Positions 44,256 to 52,457 of a DNA stretch of 64,000 nt are shown here, one piece after another. The notes beneath the pieces are model-generated. The model was not told where the DNA came from. It saw nothing but the letters and a program-made list of their open reading frames with translations, and made no database searches. The stretch's first letter is position 1, and each line of letters opens with the position of its first letter. The stretch covers positions 213,082 through 277,081 of the forward strand of contig NZ_FCNW02000005.1 in the NCBI RefSeq assembly GCF_001544475.1, read 5' to 3'. The position numbers were made by a program, and so were the translations under genes. Source of the stretch: Caballeronia humi. Its GTDB lineage: Bacteria; Pseudomonadota; Gammaproteobacteria; Burkholderiales; Burkholderiaceae.

Positions 44256-45425
44256 ATGAACCTCACCATCAAGCTTCCGACCTCGCACGGCACACTCGAA
44301 AGCTACCGAATCCAGGGCAATCCGCTCGACGTGGTCGGGCCGTCGCGTCCATTCAACCGCATCGCGTATTCGGCGGCGCATGTCGTGGCCGACCCGCTCA
44401 ATGCGGCCGAACTCGGCAGGCCGCCTGCGATCGACTGGAAGAAGACGATCGAATACCGTCGCTACCTGCTCGGTCAAGGGCTCGGCATCGCGGAAGCGAT
44501 GGATACCGCGCAGCGCGGCATGGGTTTGCCGTGGGAGAGCGCGCTCGAACTCGTATCGCGCACGCTGGCGGAGACGAGCGATATCCCCGGCGCGCTGGTC
44601 GCTTCGGGATGCGGGACCGATCATCTGCCTGCATCCGATGCGAGAACCTGCGACGACGTCATCCGTGCCTACGCCATGCAAATCGAAGCGATCCAGCGCA
44701 CCGGCAGCAGCATCATCCTGATGGCGAGCCGGGCGCTTGCGAAGGTGGCGCGCAAGCCGGAAGACTATGAGCGCGTGTATCGCGAAGTGCTCTCGATGTG
44801 CGATCAGCCTGTCATCCTGCACTGGCTCGGTGAAGCGTTCGATCCCGAACTCGCCGGCTACTGGGGCGCGTCGACTTTCGCGGAAGCCGCCGAGGTGTGC
44901 CTCCGCATCATCGTGTCGAACGTGAACAAGGTGGACGGGATCAAGATTTCGTTGCTCGACGATACAAAGGAAATCGCCTTCCGGCGGCGACTGCCGCACG
45001 GCGTCAAGATGTACACAGGCGACGATTTCAACTACCCGTCGCTGATCGCGGGAGACGACGCAGGCTATTCGCACGCGCTGCTCGGCATCTTCGATGCGAT
45101 CGCGCCGGCTGCATCGCAAGCGCTTGCCGCGCTCGCCGCGAACGACCATCGGAAATACGAAGCGCTTCTTGCACCCACGGTTCCGCTTTCGCGACACATC
45201 TTTCGCGCGCCCACGCAGTACTACAAGACGGGGGTCGTTTTTCTCGCCTTTTTGAACGGCTTCCAGGATCACTTCTTCATGCTCGGCGGACATCACGGCA
45301 TGCGTCCGCCGGCTTATCTCGCCGATGTCTTTCGCCTCGCCGATCAAGCAGGCCTCCTGCGTGATCCGGACGACGCCATGCGGCGCATCGGCCTCGTCAT
45401 GAGCGGTTTTAATTGCACACATTGA
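44256..45425 (+). CDS. DUF993 dihydrodipicolinate synthase-like aldolase, copy 1
   Basis: A 389-aa TIM-barrel protein of the DUF993 group. The likely Schiff-base Lys is Lys230 in KVDGIKISLLDD, corresponding to the GIKxxS strand of dihydrodipicolinate synthase-type aldolases. Other strongly conserved blocks are PSRPFNRIAYSAAHVVADPL, GMGLPW, ASGCGTDHL, VILHWLGEAFDPELAGYWG and MYTGDDFNYPSLI. It should catalyse a retro-aldol or related lyase step on an oxidised sugar. It starts 7 nt after the SDR stop. Copy 2 at 49155 has exactly the same length. Confidence 0.88.
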   Translation: MNLTIKLPTSHGTLESYRIQGNPLDVVGPSRPFNRIAYSAAHVVADPLNAAELGRPPAIDWKKTIEYRRYLLGQGLGIAEAMDTAQRGMGLPWESALELVSRTLAETSDIPGALVASGCGTDHLPASDARTCDDVIRAYAMQIEAIQRTGSSIILMASRALAKVARKPEDYERVYREVLSMCDQPVILHWLGEAFDPELAGYWGASTFAEAAEVCLRIIVSNVNKVDGIKISLLDDTKEIAFRRRLPHGVKMYTGDDFNYPSLIAGDDAGYSHALLGIFDAIAPAASQALAALAANDHRKYEALLAPTVPLSRHIFRAPTQYYKTGVVFLAFLNGFQDHFFMLGGHHGMRPPAYLADVFRLADQAGLLRDPDDAMRRIGLVMSGFNCTH

Positions 45426-45442
45426 GACGCGAGAGGCCGATC

Positions 45443-46297
45443 ATGGAGACGCTGCAGGGAAGACTGGATCGCTGTTCGATCAACACAGCCACGCTCGGTC
45501 ACAGGGAACCGCTTGGCGTGACAATCGACCGGATCGCCAGGGCTGGTTTCGGTGGGATAGCGCCTTGGCGGCATGAAGTCGAAGCAGGCGACGCCAGACA
45601 GTTGGCGAAGCAGATACAAGCTCACGGTCTGACCGTCACGGGTTACTGCCGGTCGACGTACCTTCCTGCCGCGACACGCCGCGAATTTGAAGCGAACATC
45701 GCGTCCAACAAGGCAGCGCTGAACGATGCAGCCGAATTGAATGCGCGTTGCTTCGTCATGGTGGTGGGTGGCATGCCAGAAGGCAGCCGCGATCTCGACG
45801 CAGCTCGCGCGCAAGTTTCAGAAGGCGTGGCGGAATTGCTCGAGACCGCGAGACGGGTCGGCGTTCCGTTGGCGCTGGAACCGCTGCATCCGATGTATGC
45901 CGCGAACCGCTCAGTGCTGAATACGATCGCGCAGGCGCTCGAGATGTGTGAGCGTATCGATCCGCAAGGGGCATCCGGCGCGCTCGGCGTCGCGATCGAT
46001 ATCTACCACTGCTGGTGGGACCCTCACTTGCTTCAGTCGATAGGAGCGGCGGGAAAAGCGCGCCGCATTCTCGCGTACCACGTATCGGACTGGCTGCGCG
46101 AGACGAGCGACATGCTTCTCGACCGAGGCATGATGGGCGATGGCGTTGTCGACCTGCGCGCGTTGCGTGGATGCGTCGAAGCGGCGGGATTCAAGGAACA
46201 CGTCGAGGTCGAAATTTTTTCGGCAAGGAACTGGTGGCGCCGCGATCCTGACGAGGTTCTGCTGACCTGCGCCCGGCGTTTGCAAGACGTCTGCTAA
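45443..46297 (+). CDS. Sugar phosphate isomerase/epimerase TIM barrel, copy 1
   Basis: A 284-aa xylose-isomerase-like TIM barrel with metal-site residues in LALEPLHPMYAANRS (Glu), DIYHCWWDP (Asp/His), LAYHVSDWLRET (His) and VEVEIFSARNWW (Glu). It would isomerise, epimerise or dehydrate a keto-sugar. The ATG at 45443 follows GAGAGG and matches the start of copy 2. It is the last gene of the SDR-DUF993-isomerase operon. Its stop overlaps the convergent thioesterase stop by 4 bases. Confidence 0.9.
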   Translation: METLQGRLDRCSINTATLGHREPLGVTIDRIARAGFGGIAPWRHEVEAGDARQLAKQIQAHGLTVTGYCRSTYLPAATRREFEANIASNKAALNDAAELNARCFVMVVGGMPEGSRDLDAARAQVSEGVAELLETARRVGVPLALEPLHPMYAANRSVLNTIAQALEMCERIDPQGASGALGVAIDIYHCWWDPHLLQSIGAAGKARRILAYHVSDWLRETSDMLLDRGMMGDGVVDLRALRGCVEAAGFKEHVEVEIFSARNWWRRDPDEVLLTCARRLQDVC

Positions 46298-46716
46298 GCG
46301 TCGTTGAACCGCAGCATCTTCTCCTTCAAGTCAGCAGGCACTTCAACCTTGCATCGGTTCTCCAGCGAAAACAGCACCACCGTCTGATCGATCTTCGCGC
46401 GCAACTCAGCGCCGACGCGCGCCGTCAGACGCAGTTTGATCGAGCTCGTTCCGACACCCTGCACCTGCAAACCAAATCGCAGGGTTTCGCCATGTTTGCT
46501 CGGAGCGATGAACTCGGCGTGGATGTTCACCGTCGGAATGCCGAGTCGCTCCGTGCCGATGAACTGCGCGTAATCAACGCCCAGTCCATCGTTGAACCAG
46601 TCTTCGAGCACTTCATGAAAAAGGACGAAGTACTGCGGATAAAACACGATTCCAGCGGGATCGCAGTGTTGAAACCGCACGATCTTGTCGCATTGAAATT
46701 CGCTTGTTGTGGTCAT
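46294..46716 (-). CDS. 4-hydroxybenzoyl-CoA thioesterase-like (hotdog) protein
   Basis: A 140-aa hotdog thioesterase with the 4HBT/YbgC active-site motif HCDPAGIVFYPQYF (Asp in CDPAG) near the N-terminus and full family length. It hydrolyses acyl- or aroyl-CoA. It is the last gene of the long leftward operon from 52254, giving that operon a CoA-releasing step to complement the acyl-CoA dehydrogenase at its start. Confidence 0.92.
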   Translation of the reverse strand: MTTTSEFQCDKIVRFQHCDPAGIVFYPQYFVLFHEVLEDWFNDGLGVDYAQFIGTERLGIPTVNIHAEFIAPSKHGETLRFGLQVQGVGTSSIKLRLTARVGAELRAKIDQTVVLFSLENRCKVEVPADLKEKMLRFNDA

Positions 46717-46734
46717 ATCGCGAAGCTCCGTGGC

Positions 46735-46971
46735 CTACGTGGGCATGAAGTTCGACTGCGCCTTTGCGGCGCGAATCGCGTCGTCGAAAGAGGCGGCGGT
46801 CGCCACATGCCGATGATTCACCGTGACGAGCCATCCATCGTGCGAAAGGCACCAGCGAATCTTTCCGCTCTCCAGCAATCCGGAGAACCACCGCCACACA
46901 GAGGCATCCTCGGCGTTGGCACATGCGGCGGCCAGTGCGCGAGCCTCCCGGAGGCTGTGGACGTCGATCAT
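46735..46971 (-). CDS. Small protein of unknown function
   Basis: A 78-aa protein (MIDVHSLREARALAAACANAEDASVWRWF...) with no signal peptide, rich in Ala and Trp. The ATG at 46971 lies 1 nt after the stop of the Gfo/Idh gene (TGAAATG), so it is likely translated by coupling. It precedes the thioesterase gene by 18 nt. Position inside the operon supports a pathway role; I recognise no family. Confidence 0.6.
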   Translation of the reverse strand: MIDVHSLREARALAAACANAEDASVWRWFSGLLESGKIRWCLSHDGWLVTVNHRHVATAASFDDAIRAAKAQSNFMPT

Positions 46972-46972
46972 T

Positions 46973-47950
46973 TCACTTTGCATGCGACAAAATTCCGTCG
47001 ATCACGCGTTGATTGCCAAGCGAGTTCTCCAGCGGAAATGCGATCGATTTTCTATGTCCAATTGACACTGAGCCGAAGTCCTCTACCATCAGTTGATACT
47101 GATCGACATTGCCGAACTCGAAAGTCTCGATCTCTCCGCTAGCGTCGGAACGAATGCTGATTTTCGCGTTACCGTACACGCCTGGATTGAAGGGCGCTTC
47201 CAGGGATAGCCAGCCTTTGGACCCGTGGAAGACCATGTGCTGACGCCGCGAGAGTTGAGTGCCGCAGTAGAAGTTCAGGCGAAAGCCGGGGAAAGCGAGA
47301 TTGCAGATTGCGAGCCTATCAGTGCCGTAGCGCGGGTCGATGGTGATGTCGGCGTGTACCGAGAGTGGTTCGAGACCCGTCGCGATACGCGTCGTCACGA
47401 CGGGATAGACGCCGATGTCCCGCACGCCGCCGCCCCCCAATGCCAGATCGTTCTTGAGGGCGTTGGGATCATCGTTGAAGTAGGTAAACGAGCCTTCCAC
47501 GAGTTCAAGATTGCCGAGCGTGCCATCGGAGATCCGATCACGCACGAACGCCCATTGCGGATGATGCGCGACCATGAACGCTTCGCCGCACAGGAGCCCG
47601 GTCGAGTCGCGAAGTTCGATGAGTTCCTTAACCTGCGCCGCGTTCATCGCGATCGGTTTCTCGCACAACACGTGCTTTCCCGCAAGAAGCGCCTTCTTGC
47701 ACCACTCGAAGTGACTGGCCGTCGGCAACGGAATGTACACGGCATCAACGGCGTCGCTTGCGATGATTTCATCGTAACTCGCATACGCGGCAGGTATACC
47801 GTGTCGTTCAGCAAAAGCCGCCGCACGTTCGCCATCTCTGGCGGCCACGCACACCACACGGCCGTTGCTCGACCGCTGGATTGCCGGCACCACGAACTTG
47901 TCGGCGATTCTGGCGGCGCCGAGTACGCCCCATCGGATCATGTCTCGCAT
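46973..47950 (-). CDS. Gfo/Idh/MocA family oxidoreductase
   Basis: A 325-aa dehydrogenase with Rossmann motif WGVLGAARIADKFVVPAI, catalytic motif VLCEKPIAMN (Lys in EKP) and GGGGVRDIGVYPVVTTRI in the substrate domain. The sequence resembles D-xylose/1,5-anhydrofructose-type members. It oxidises or reduces a pyranose or polyol with NAD(P). The ATG at 47950 follows AAGGAA. It lies between the isomerase (16 nt upstream) and the small coupled protein. Confidence 0.9.
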   Translation of the reverse strand: MRDMIRWGVLGAARIADKFVVPAIQRSSNGRVVCVAARDGERAAAFAERHGIPAAYASYDEIIASDAVDAVYIPLPTASHFEWCKKALLAGKHVLCEKPIAMNAAQVKELIELRDSTGLLCGEAFMVAHHPQWAFVRDRISDGTLGNLELVEGSFTYFNDDPNALKNDLALGGGGVRDIGVYPVVTTRIATGLEPLSVHADITIDPRYGTDRLAICNLAFPGFRLNFYCGTQLSRRQHMVFHGSKGWLSLEAPFNPGVYGNAKISIRSDASGEIETFEFGNVDQYQLMVEDFGSVSIGHRKSIAFPLENSLGNQRVIDGILSHAK

Positions 47951-47966
47951 TATCGATTCCTTGGGT

Positions 47967-48818
47967 TCAGCATATTGTCTGAAGTCGTTCGGCGCAGACA
48001 CTCAGCACTTCATCCGGATCGCGGCGCCACCAGTTTTCTTGGGAGAATATCTCGACTTCGACCAGCCCGTCGTATCCGTTGCCTTCAACGCTCTCACGCA
48101 TCGCGCGCAAATCGACGACACCGTCGCCCATCATGCCGCGGTCGAGCAGCATGTCGCGCGTTTCGCGCAGCCAGTCGCATACGTGAAACGCAAGCATGCG
48201 GTGCGCCTGACCAGCCGCCGCGATCGATGCTTGCAACGCTGGGTCCCACCAGCAGTGATACACATCGACGGCGACGCCGAGAAAGCCCGAGCGTTCGGGG
48301 TCCAGCTTTTCGCAGATTTCCAGCGCCTGCGCAAGCGTATTGAGCACGGCGCGGTCGGCAGCGTACATCGGATGCAGCGGTTCAAGCGCGAGCGGAACGC
48401 CGTATTCACGCGCTGTTGCAAACAATTCGCCAATGCCTTCGCTGACTTGTGAACGCGCGCCGTTTAGATCGCGGCTTCCCTCCGGCAAACCGCCGACGAC
48501 CATCACGAAGCAGCGCGCGCCGAGCGTCGCGGCGTCACGCAACGCAGCCTTGTTCGCCTCGATGTTCGCAACGAACCGCGCATGCGTCGCAGCCGGCAGA
48601 TAGGTGGACCGGCAATAGCCCGTGACGGTCAGATCGAGCGACTTGATCTGCCTCGCGATCGCCGCGACGTTCGCCTTCTCCACCTCATGACGCCACGGCG
48701 CAATGCCGCCAAATCCAGCCCTCGCGATACGATCAATCGTGAGGCTGAGCGGTTCTCGATGACCGAGCGTCGCGGTGTTGATGGAGCACAGGTCGAGTCT
48801 TCCCTTCAGGTTTCTCAT
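47967..48818 (-). CDS. Sugar phosphate isomerase/epimerase TIM barrel, copy 2
   Basis: A 283-aa protein closely similar to the 45443-46297 product throughout (LDLCSINTATLGHREPL, GFGGIAPWRHEVE, TVTGYCRSTYLPAAT, LALEPLHPMYAADR, DVYHCWWDP, VEVEIFSQENWWRRDPDEVL). The metal-binding Glu/Asp/His/Glu positions are kept. The start at 48818 is fixed by alignment to copy 1 and lies inside the end of the preceding Dabb gene. Confidence 0.9.
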   Translation of the reverse strand: MRNLKGRLDLCSINTATLGHREPLSLTIDRIARAGFGGIAPWRHEVEKANVAAIARQIKSLDLTVTGYCRSTYLPAATHARFVANIEANKAALRDAATLGARCFVMVVGGLPEGSRDLNGARSQVSEGIGELFATAREYGVPLALEPLHPMYAADRAVLNTLAQALEICEKLDPERSGFLGVAVDVYHCWWDPALQASIAAAGQAHRMLAFHVCDWLRETRDMLLDRGMMGDGVVDLRAMRESVEGNGYDGLVEVEIFSQENWWRRDPDEVLSVCAERLQTIC

Positions 48819-49152
48819 GATTGTCCAGTGTGATATCGAAGACGAGCAGCCCGTTATCGCCGCCTTCCAGCGCCTCGATGAGCCGCGCGCCGATCGCGCG
48901 ATGCGTCGGATGCGCAAGGTAGGAAAAGCACGCGTCACGGCTCACGAAGTCCATCATGAAGCCATCGGCGAAGTCCATGCCGTAGCCTTCGGGCGAGACG
49001 TTCGGTCCGCACTGGAAGTTCGTGAACTCGATGCCGGGAATCTCCGCGAGGCGCCTGATCTGCTCGAAAAAAGCGAGGCGGCTCGAGGCTTGAACGTCGC
49101 TGCGGAATCGGCATAACACGATGTGTCGCACGGGTCCCTTCGCGCTCGTCAT
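48733..49152 (-). CDS. Dabb-type A/B-barrel protein with C-terminal extension
   Basis: A 139-aa protein. The Dabb-like domain occupies about residues 1-105 (GPVRHIVLCRFRSDV...FDFVSRDACFSYLAHPTHR pattern), followed by a charged tail of about 30 residues (HEKPEGKTRPVLHQHRDARSS). The tail overlaps the start of the isomerase gene by 86 bases, an unusually long overlap. The ATG at 49152 follows GGAGA and starts 2 nt after the DUF993 stop. The equivalent position in the copy-1 operon has no Dabb gene. Confidence 0.82.
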   Translation of the reverse strand: MTSAKGPVRHIVLCRFRSDVQASSRLAFFEQIRRLAEIPGIEFTNFQCGPNVSPEGYGMDFADGFMMDFVSRDACFSYLAHPTHRAIGARLIEALEGGDNGLLVFDITLDNHEKPEGKTRPVLHQHRDARSSRTAQPHD

Positions 49153-49154
49153 GA

Positions 49155-50324
49155 TCAGTCTCCGCAACCAAGCGATGCCATGACCTTGCGCATGCGAGCG
49201 ATTGCATTCTCTGGGTCGCGCAGAAGGCCGGCCTGATCGGCGAGACGGAACACGTCGGCAAGGTAAGCGGGCGGGCGCATGCCGTGATGGCCGCCGAGCA
49301 TGAAGAAGTGGTTCTGGAAGCCGTTCAGGTAAGCGAGGAACACGACGCCGGTCTTGTAGTACTGCGTCGGCGCACGGAAGATGTGGCGCGACAGCAGGAC
49401 GGTTGGCGAAAGCAGCGCGTGGAACGTATCGAGGTCGTTGGCGGCGAGCGCGTCGAGTGCCTGCGATGCGGCTGGCGCAATCGCATCGAAGATGCCGAGC
49501 AGCGCGTGCGAATAGCCTGCTTCATCTCCCGCGATGAGCGACGGATAGTTGAAATCATCGCCTGTGTACATCTTCACCGTGGGCGGCAGTTGTCGACGGA
49601 AAGAGATTTCCTTCGCGTCGTCAAGCAACGAAATCTTGATGCCGTCCACACGATCGACGCTCGCGCCGATCACGTCGAGGCAGACTCGCGCGGCGCCCTC
49701 GTAGTCTTTCGCGCCCCAGTAGCCCGCGAGTTCAGGATCGAACATCTCACCGAGCCAGTGCAGGATCACCGGCTGGTCGCACATCGCCAGCACTTCACGA
49801 TAGACGCGCCGATAGTCGTCCGGCGTGCGTGCCACGCGGGCGAGCGCGCGGCTTGCCATCAGGATGATGCGTCCGCCGACGCGCTGGACCGCTTCCAGTT
49901 GCTCTGCGTAGGCCTGGATCACCTGATCGCAGTTCGTGATCGAATTCAGCGCCACGTGATCCGTGCCGCAGCCCGATGCAATCGATGCGCCCGGAATATC
50001 GCGTGTGCCTTCGACCGTGCGCGTGATCAGTTCGAGCGCGCTGTGCCACGGCAAGCCCATGCCGCGTTGCGCGGTGTCCATCGCTTCGGCGATGCCGAGA
50101 CCTTGCTCGATGAGATAGCGTCGATAGTCGAGCGTGCGCTCCCAGTCGATGGCGGGTTCCGCGTTCAATTCGCCAGCGCGAAGCGGATCGGCAACGACGT
50201 GCGCCGCCGAATACGCGATTCGGTTGAACGGCCGGGCAGGCGCGCGAACATCGAGCGGCGTGCCTTGCAGGCGATAGCTGTCCATCGTGCCGGACGCGCT
50301 CGGAAGGTTGAGTGTGAGGTTCAT
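49155..50324 (-). CDS. DUF993 dihydrodipicolinate synthase-like aldolase, copy 2
   Basis: A 389-aa paralogue of the 44256 product, colinear along the whole length with the same blocks (PARPFNRIAYSAAHVVADPL, GMGLPW, ASGCGTDHV, VILHWLGEMFDPELAGYWG, VDGIKISLLDDAKEI, MYTGDDFNYPSLIAGDEAGYSH). The putative Schiff-base Lys in DGIKIS is kept, so both copies look active. The start at 50324 matches copy 1 and lies 8 nt after the SDR copy 2 stop. Confidence 0.88.
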   Translation of the reverse strand: MNLTLNLPSASGTMDSYRLQGTPLDVRAPARPFNRIAYSAAHVVADPLRAGELNAEPAIDWERTLDYRRYLIEQGLGIAEAMDTAQRGMGLPWHSALELITRTVEGTRDIPGASIASGCGTDHVALNSITNCDQVIQAYAEQLEAVQRVGGRIILMASRALARVARTPDDYRRVYREVLAMCDQPVILHWLGEMFDPELAGYWGAKDYEGAARVCLDVIGASVDRVDGIKISLLDDAKEISFRRQLPPTVKMYTGDDFNYPSLIAGDEAGYSHALLGIFDAIAPAASQALDALAANDLDTFHALLSPTVLLSRHIFRAPTQYYKTGVVFLAYLNGFQNHFFMLGGHHGMRPPAYLADVFRLADQAGLLRDPENAIARMRKVMASLGCGD

Positions 50325-50332
50325 ATGCGTGG

Positions 50333-51112
50333 TCAGTATTTGGTCACAAGGAGGCCGCCGTCGACACGGATGGCCTGTCCGACGCTGTAGGGCAGGCCGC
50401 CTGTGGCGAGCGTGCGCACGGCGGTCGCGACTTCCTGCGGCGTGCCCCAGCGCTTGATCGCCGTGAGGCCCTGCTCCATCTGCGCGTCGTAGCGTGCGCG
50501 GGAGGGCGCGGTCATTTCCGTTTCGATCAGGCCGGGCTGTACTTCGTAGACGCTCACACCGTGCTCGGCGAGCCGCAACGCAAAGAGCGTGGTCGCCATC
50601 GAGAGGCCAGCCTTCGACACGCAGTATTCGCCGCGCAAAGGCGAGGCGGCGACCGCGTTCGATGACGTGATCGTGATGACGCTCGGATGAGGCGCCATGC
50701 TTGATTGGGCGCGAGAGAGGAAATGCTTCGCGAACGCCTGCATGAAAAAGAACGTACCGCGCGTATTCACGGCAATACATCGATCGAAACTCTCAGGCGT
50801 CACATCGAGCAGATCGCCGCGCGACATCACCGATACGCCCGCGTTGTTCACGAGGCAATCGATCGGGCCGCCGAGACGCGCCTCGATATCGAGCAGCGTC
50901 GCGCGATGCGAGCCGACGTCGGCGAGATCGGACACGACCGCGATCGCGCGGGCGCCGGTCTTTTCGACGTCGGCGACCGCTTGATCCAACTCGTTGGATG
51001 CGACCGCGTCCGTCAACGCGACATCGAATCCGGCGCGTCCAAGCTCGACCGCAATCGCCTGCCCAATACCGCGCCGGCTGCCCGTGACGAGTGCAACAGG
51101 GCGGCCGCTCAT
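50333..51112 (-). CDS. Short-chain dehydrogenase/reductase, copy 2
   Basis: A 259-aa SDR paralogous to the 43475 product: VALVTGSRRGIGQAIAVEL, LVNNAGVSVMSRGDLL, SSNAVAASPLRGEYCVSKAGL (Tyr-x3-Lys) and VYEVQPGLIETEMTAPSRARYD. It would oxidise a sugar or acyl-chain hydroxyl. Its ATG overlaps the acyl-CoA dehydrogenase stop (ATGA), linking sugar-type and CoA-type enzymes in one transcript. Confidence 0.93.
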   Translation of the reverse strand: MSGRPVALVTGSRRGIGQAIAVELGRAGFDVALTDAVASNELDQAVADVEKTGARAIAVVSDLADVGSHRATLLDIEARLGGPIDCLVNNAGVSVMSRGDLLDVTPESFDRCIAVNTRGTFFFMQAFAKHFLSRAQSSMAPHPSVITITSSNAVAASPLRGEYCVSKAGLSMATTLFALRLAEHGVSVYEVQPGLIETEMTAPSRARYDAQMEQGLTAIKRWGTPQEVATAVRTLATGGLPYSVGQAIRVDGGLLVTKY

Positions 51113-52254
51113 AACTGCGCTCCGTTGCTGACAAGATCGCGAGCGATGATCGTGCGCTGGATCTGGTTCGTGCCTTCATAGATCTGCGTGATCTTCGCAT
51201 CGCGATAGAGACGCTCGACTTCGTAGCCGCGAATGTAGCCGCTACCGCCAAAAATCTGCACGGCATTCGCGCTGTGCTTGACCGCCGTATCGCCGGCGAA
51301 GCACTTCGCCATCGAGCAGGCGATACTCGCGCGGTCGCCGGCTTCGAGTCGTTCTGCGGCATCGCGCACGAGCAGGCGCGCGGCCTGAATGTCCTTCGCC
51401 ATGTCCGCGAGCATCCACTGCACGCCCTGAAATTCGGCGATGTGAGCGCCGAACTGCTTGCGCGTCTGCGCATACTCGAGCGCCGCTTCAAGCCCCGCCT
51501 GCGCGATGCCGACAGCCAGCGACGCGATGCCTACACGCCCCTTGTCGAGCACGCTCATCATGATGTGAAAGCCGCGGCCTTCCTTGCCGAGCAGGGCATC
51601 GTGCGGAAGCTTCACGCGATCGAAATGCAGCTCGCCGACCTGCGATGCGCGCTGGCCCATCTTGTGCTCCTTCGGCCCTTTCGATACGCCCGCCGAATGA
51701 CAATCGACGATGAAGATGCTCATGCCGCGCTTGCCCGCCGACGGGTCGGTGCGCGCGAGCACGAAGGCGAGATCCGCGACGGGCGCGTTATGAATCCAGA
51801 GCTTGGCGCCGCTGAGTTCCCAGCCCTCGGCGGTGCGCGTTGCGGTGGTGCGGATGCCGGACACATCGGTACCCGCGTCCGATTCGGTGATGCAGTAGGC
51901 GGGCCGCAATTCGGCGCGCAGCAGCGGCTCGATGTACTTCGCGCGCTGCTCGTCGGTGCCGTGCACGCTGAGCAACGTGCCGACCAGTTCGAGCAACCCA
52001 CACTGGTCCGCCACCGACGCATAGCCGCGCGACAGTTCTTCCATGACGAGCGCGTACGCGGTGACGTCCAGTCCCGCTCCACCGAATTCTTCCGGCACCG
52101 TGATGCCGAACAGGCCGAGTTCGCCCATCTGCTTGTAAATCTCCGCTGGAAAACGCTCCTCGCGGTCCAGTTCTTCGGCCAGGGGTCGAATCACTTCCGT
52201 TGCAAAACGCCGCGTCGTATCGCGGATCTGCTCGTGGGTTTCCGAGAGTCTCAT
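51109..52254 (-). CDS. Acyl-CoA dehydrogenase
   Basis: A 381-aa flavoprotein of normal length. Motifs are AYCITESDAGTDVSGIRTTA, KLWIHNAPVADLAFVLART, RKQFGAHIAEFQGVQWMLADM and the catalytic Glu region QIYEGTNQIQRTIIARDL. It introduces an alpha-beta double bond into an acyl-CoA and passes electrons to ETF, whose genes lie at 62865 onward. The ATG at 52254 follows GGAGA. It is the first gene of the eight-gene leftward operon. Confidence 0.95.
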   Translation of the reverse strand: MRLSETHEQIRDTTRRFATEVIRPLAEELDREERFPAEIYKQMGELGLFGITVPEEFGGAGLDVTAYALVMEELSRGYASVADQCGLLELVGTLLSVHGTDEQRAKYIEPLLRAELRPAYCITESDAGTDVSGIRTTATRTAEGWELSGAKLWIHNAPVADLAFVLARTDPSAGKRGMSIFIVDCHSAGVSKGPKEHKMGQRASQVGELHFDRVKLPHDALLGKEGRGFHIMMSVLDKGRVGIASLAVGIAQAGLEAALEYAQTRKQFGAHIAEFQGVQWMLADMAKDIQAARLLVRDAAERLEAGDRASIACSMAKCFAGDTAVKHSANAVQIFGGSGYIRGYEVERLYRDAKITQIYEGTNQIQRTIIARDLVSNGAQL

Positions 52255-52373
52255 GCTGTCTCCATCTTTAATCGTCATACCTGATTTTTGCGGTGCAACG
52301 CGCCGGTTCAGGTAAACCCGAGCGCTGCGCAATATCCCTTGAATTCAGTGGTTTCGTGTGCCAACATTCGCAG

Positions 52374-52401
52374 CAAGTAACCATCTGGTGGGTTATTTAA
52401 G
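52374..52401 (+). promoter_or_regulatory. Regulon operator site 3
   Basis: CAAGTAACCATCTGGTGGGT followed by TATTTAAG. It lies in the divergent region between acyl-CoA dehydrogenase (start 52254) and CoA-transferase copy 2 (start 52458) and agrees with site 2 at about 22 of 27 positions. It can control both transcripts. Confidence 0.65.
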
Positions 52402-52457
52402 ACCAACGAATGGCCGCTGTCAACGGGTTTTGCGGCCGATCTGAAACGGAGGGTGCG

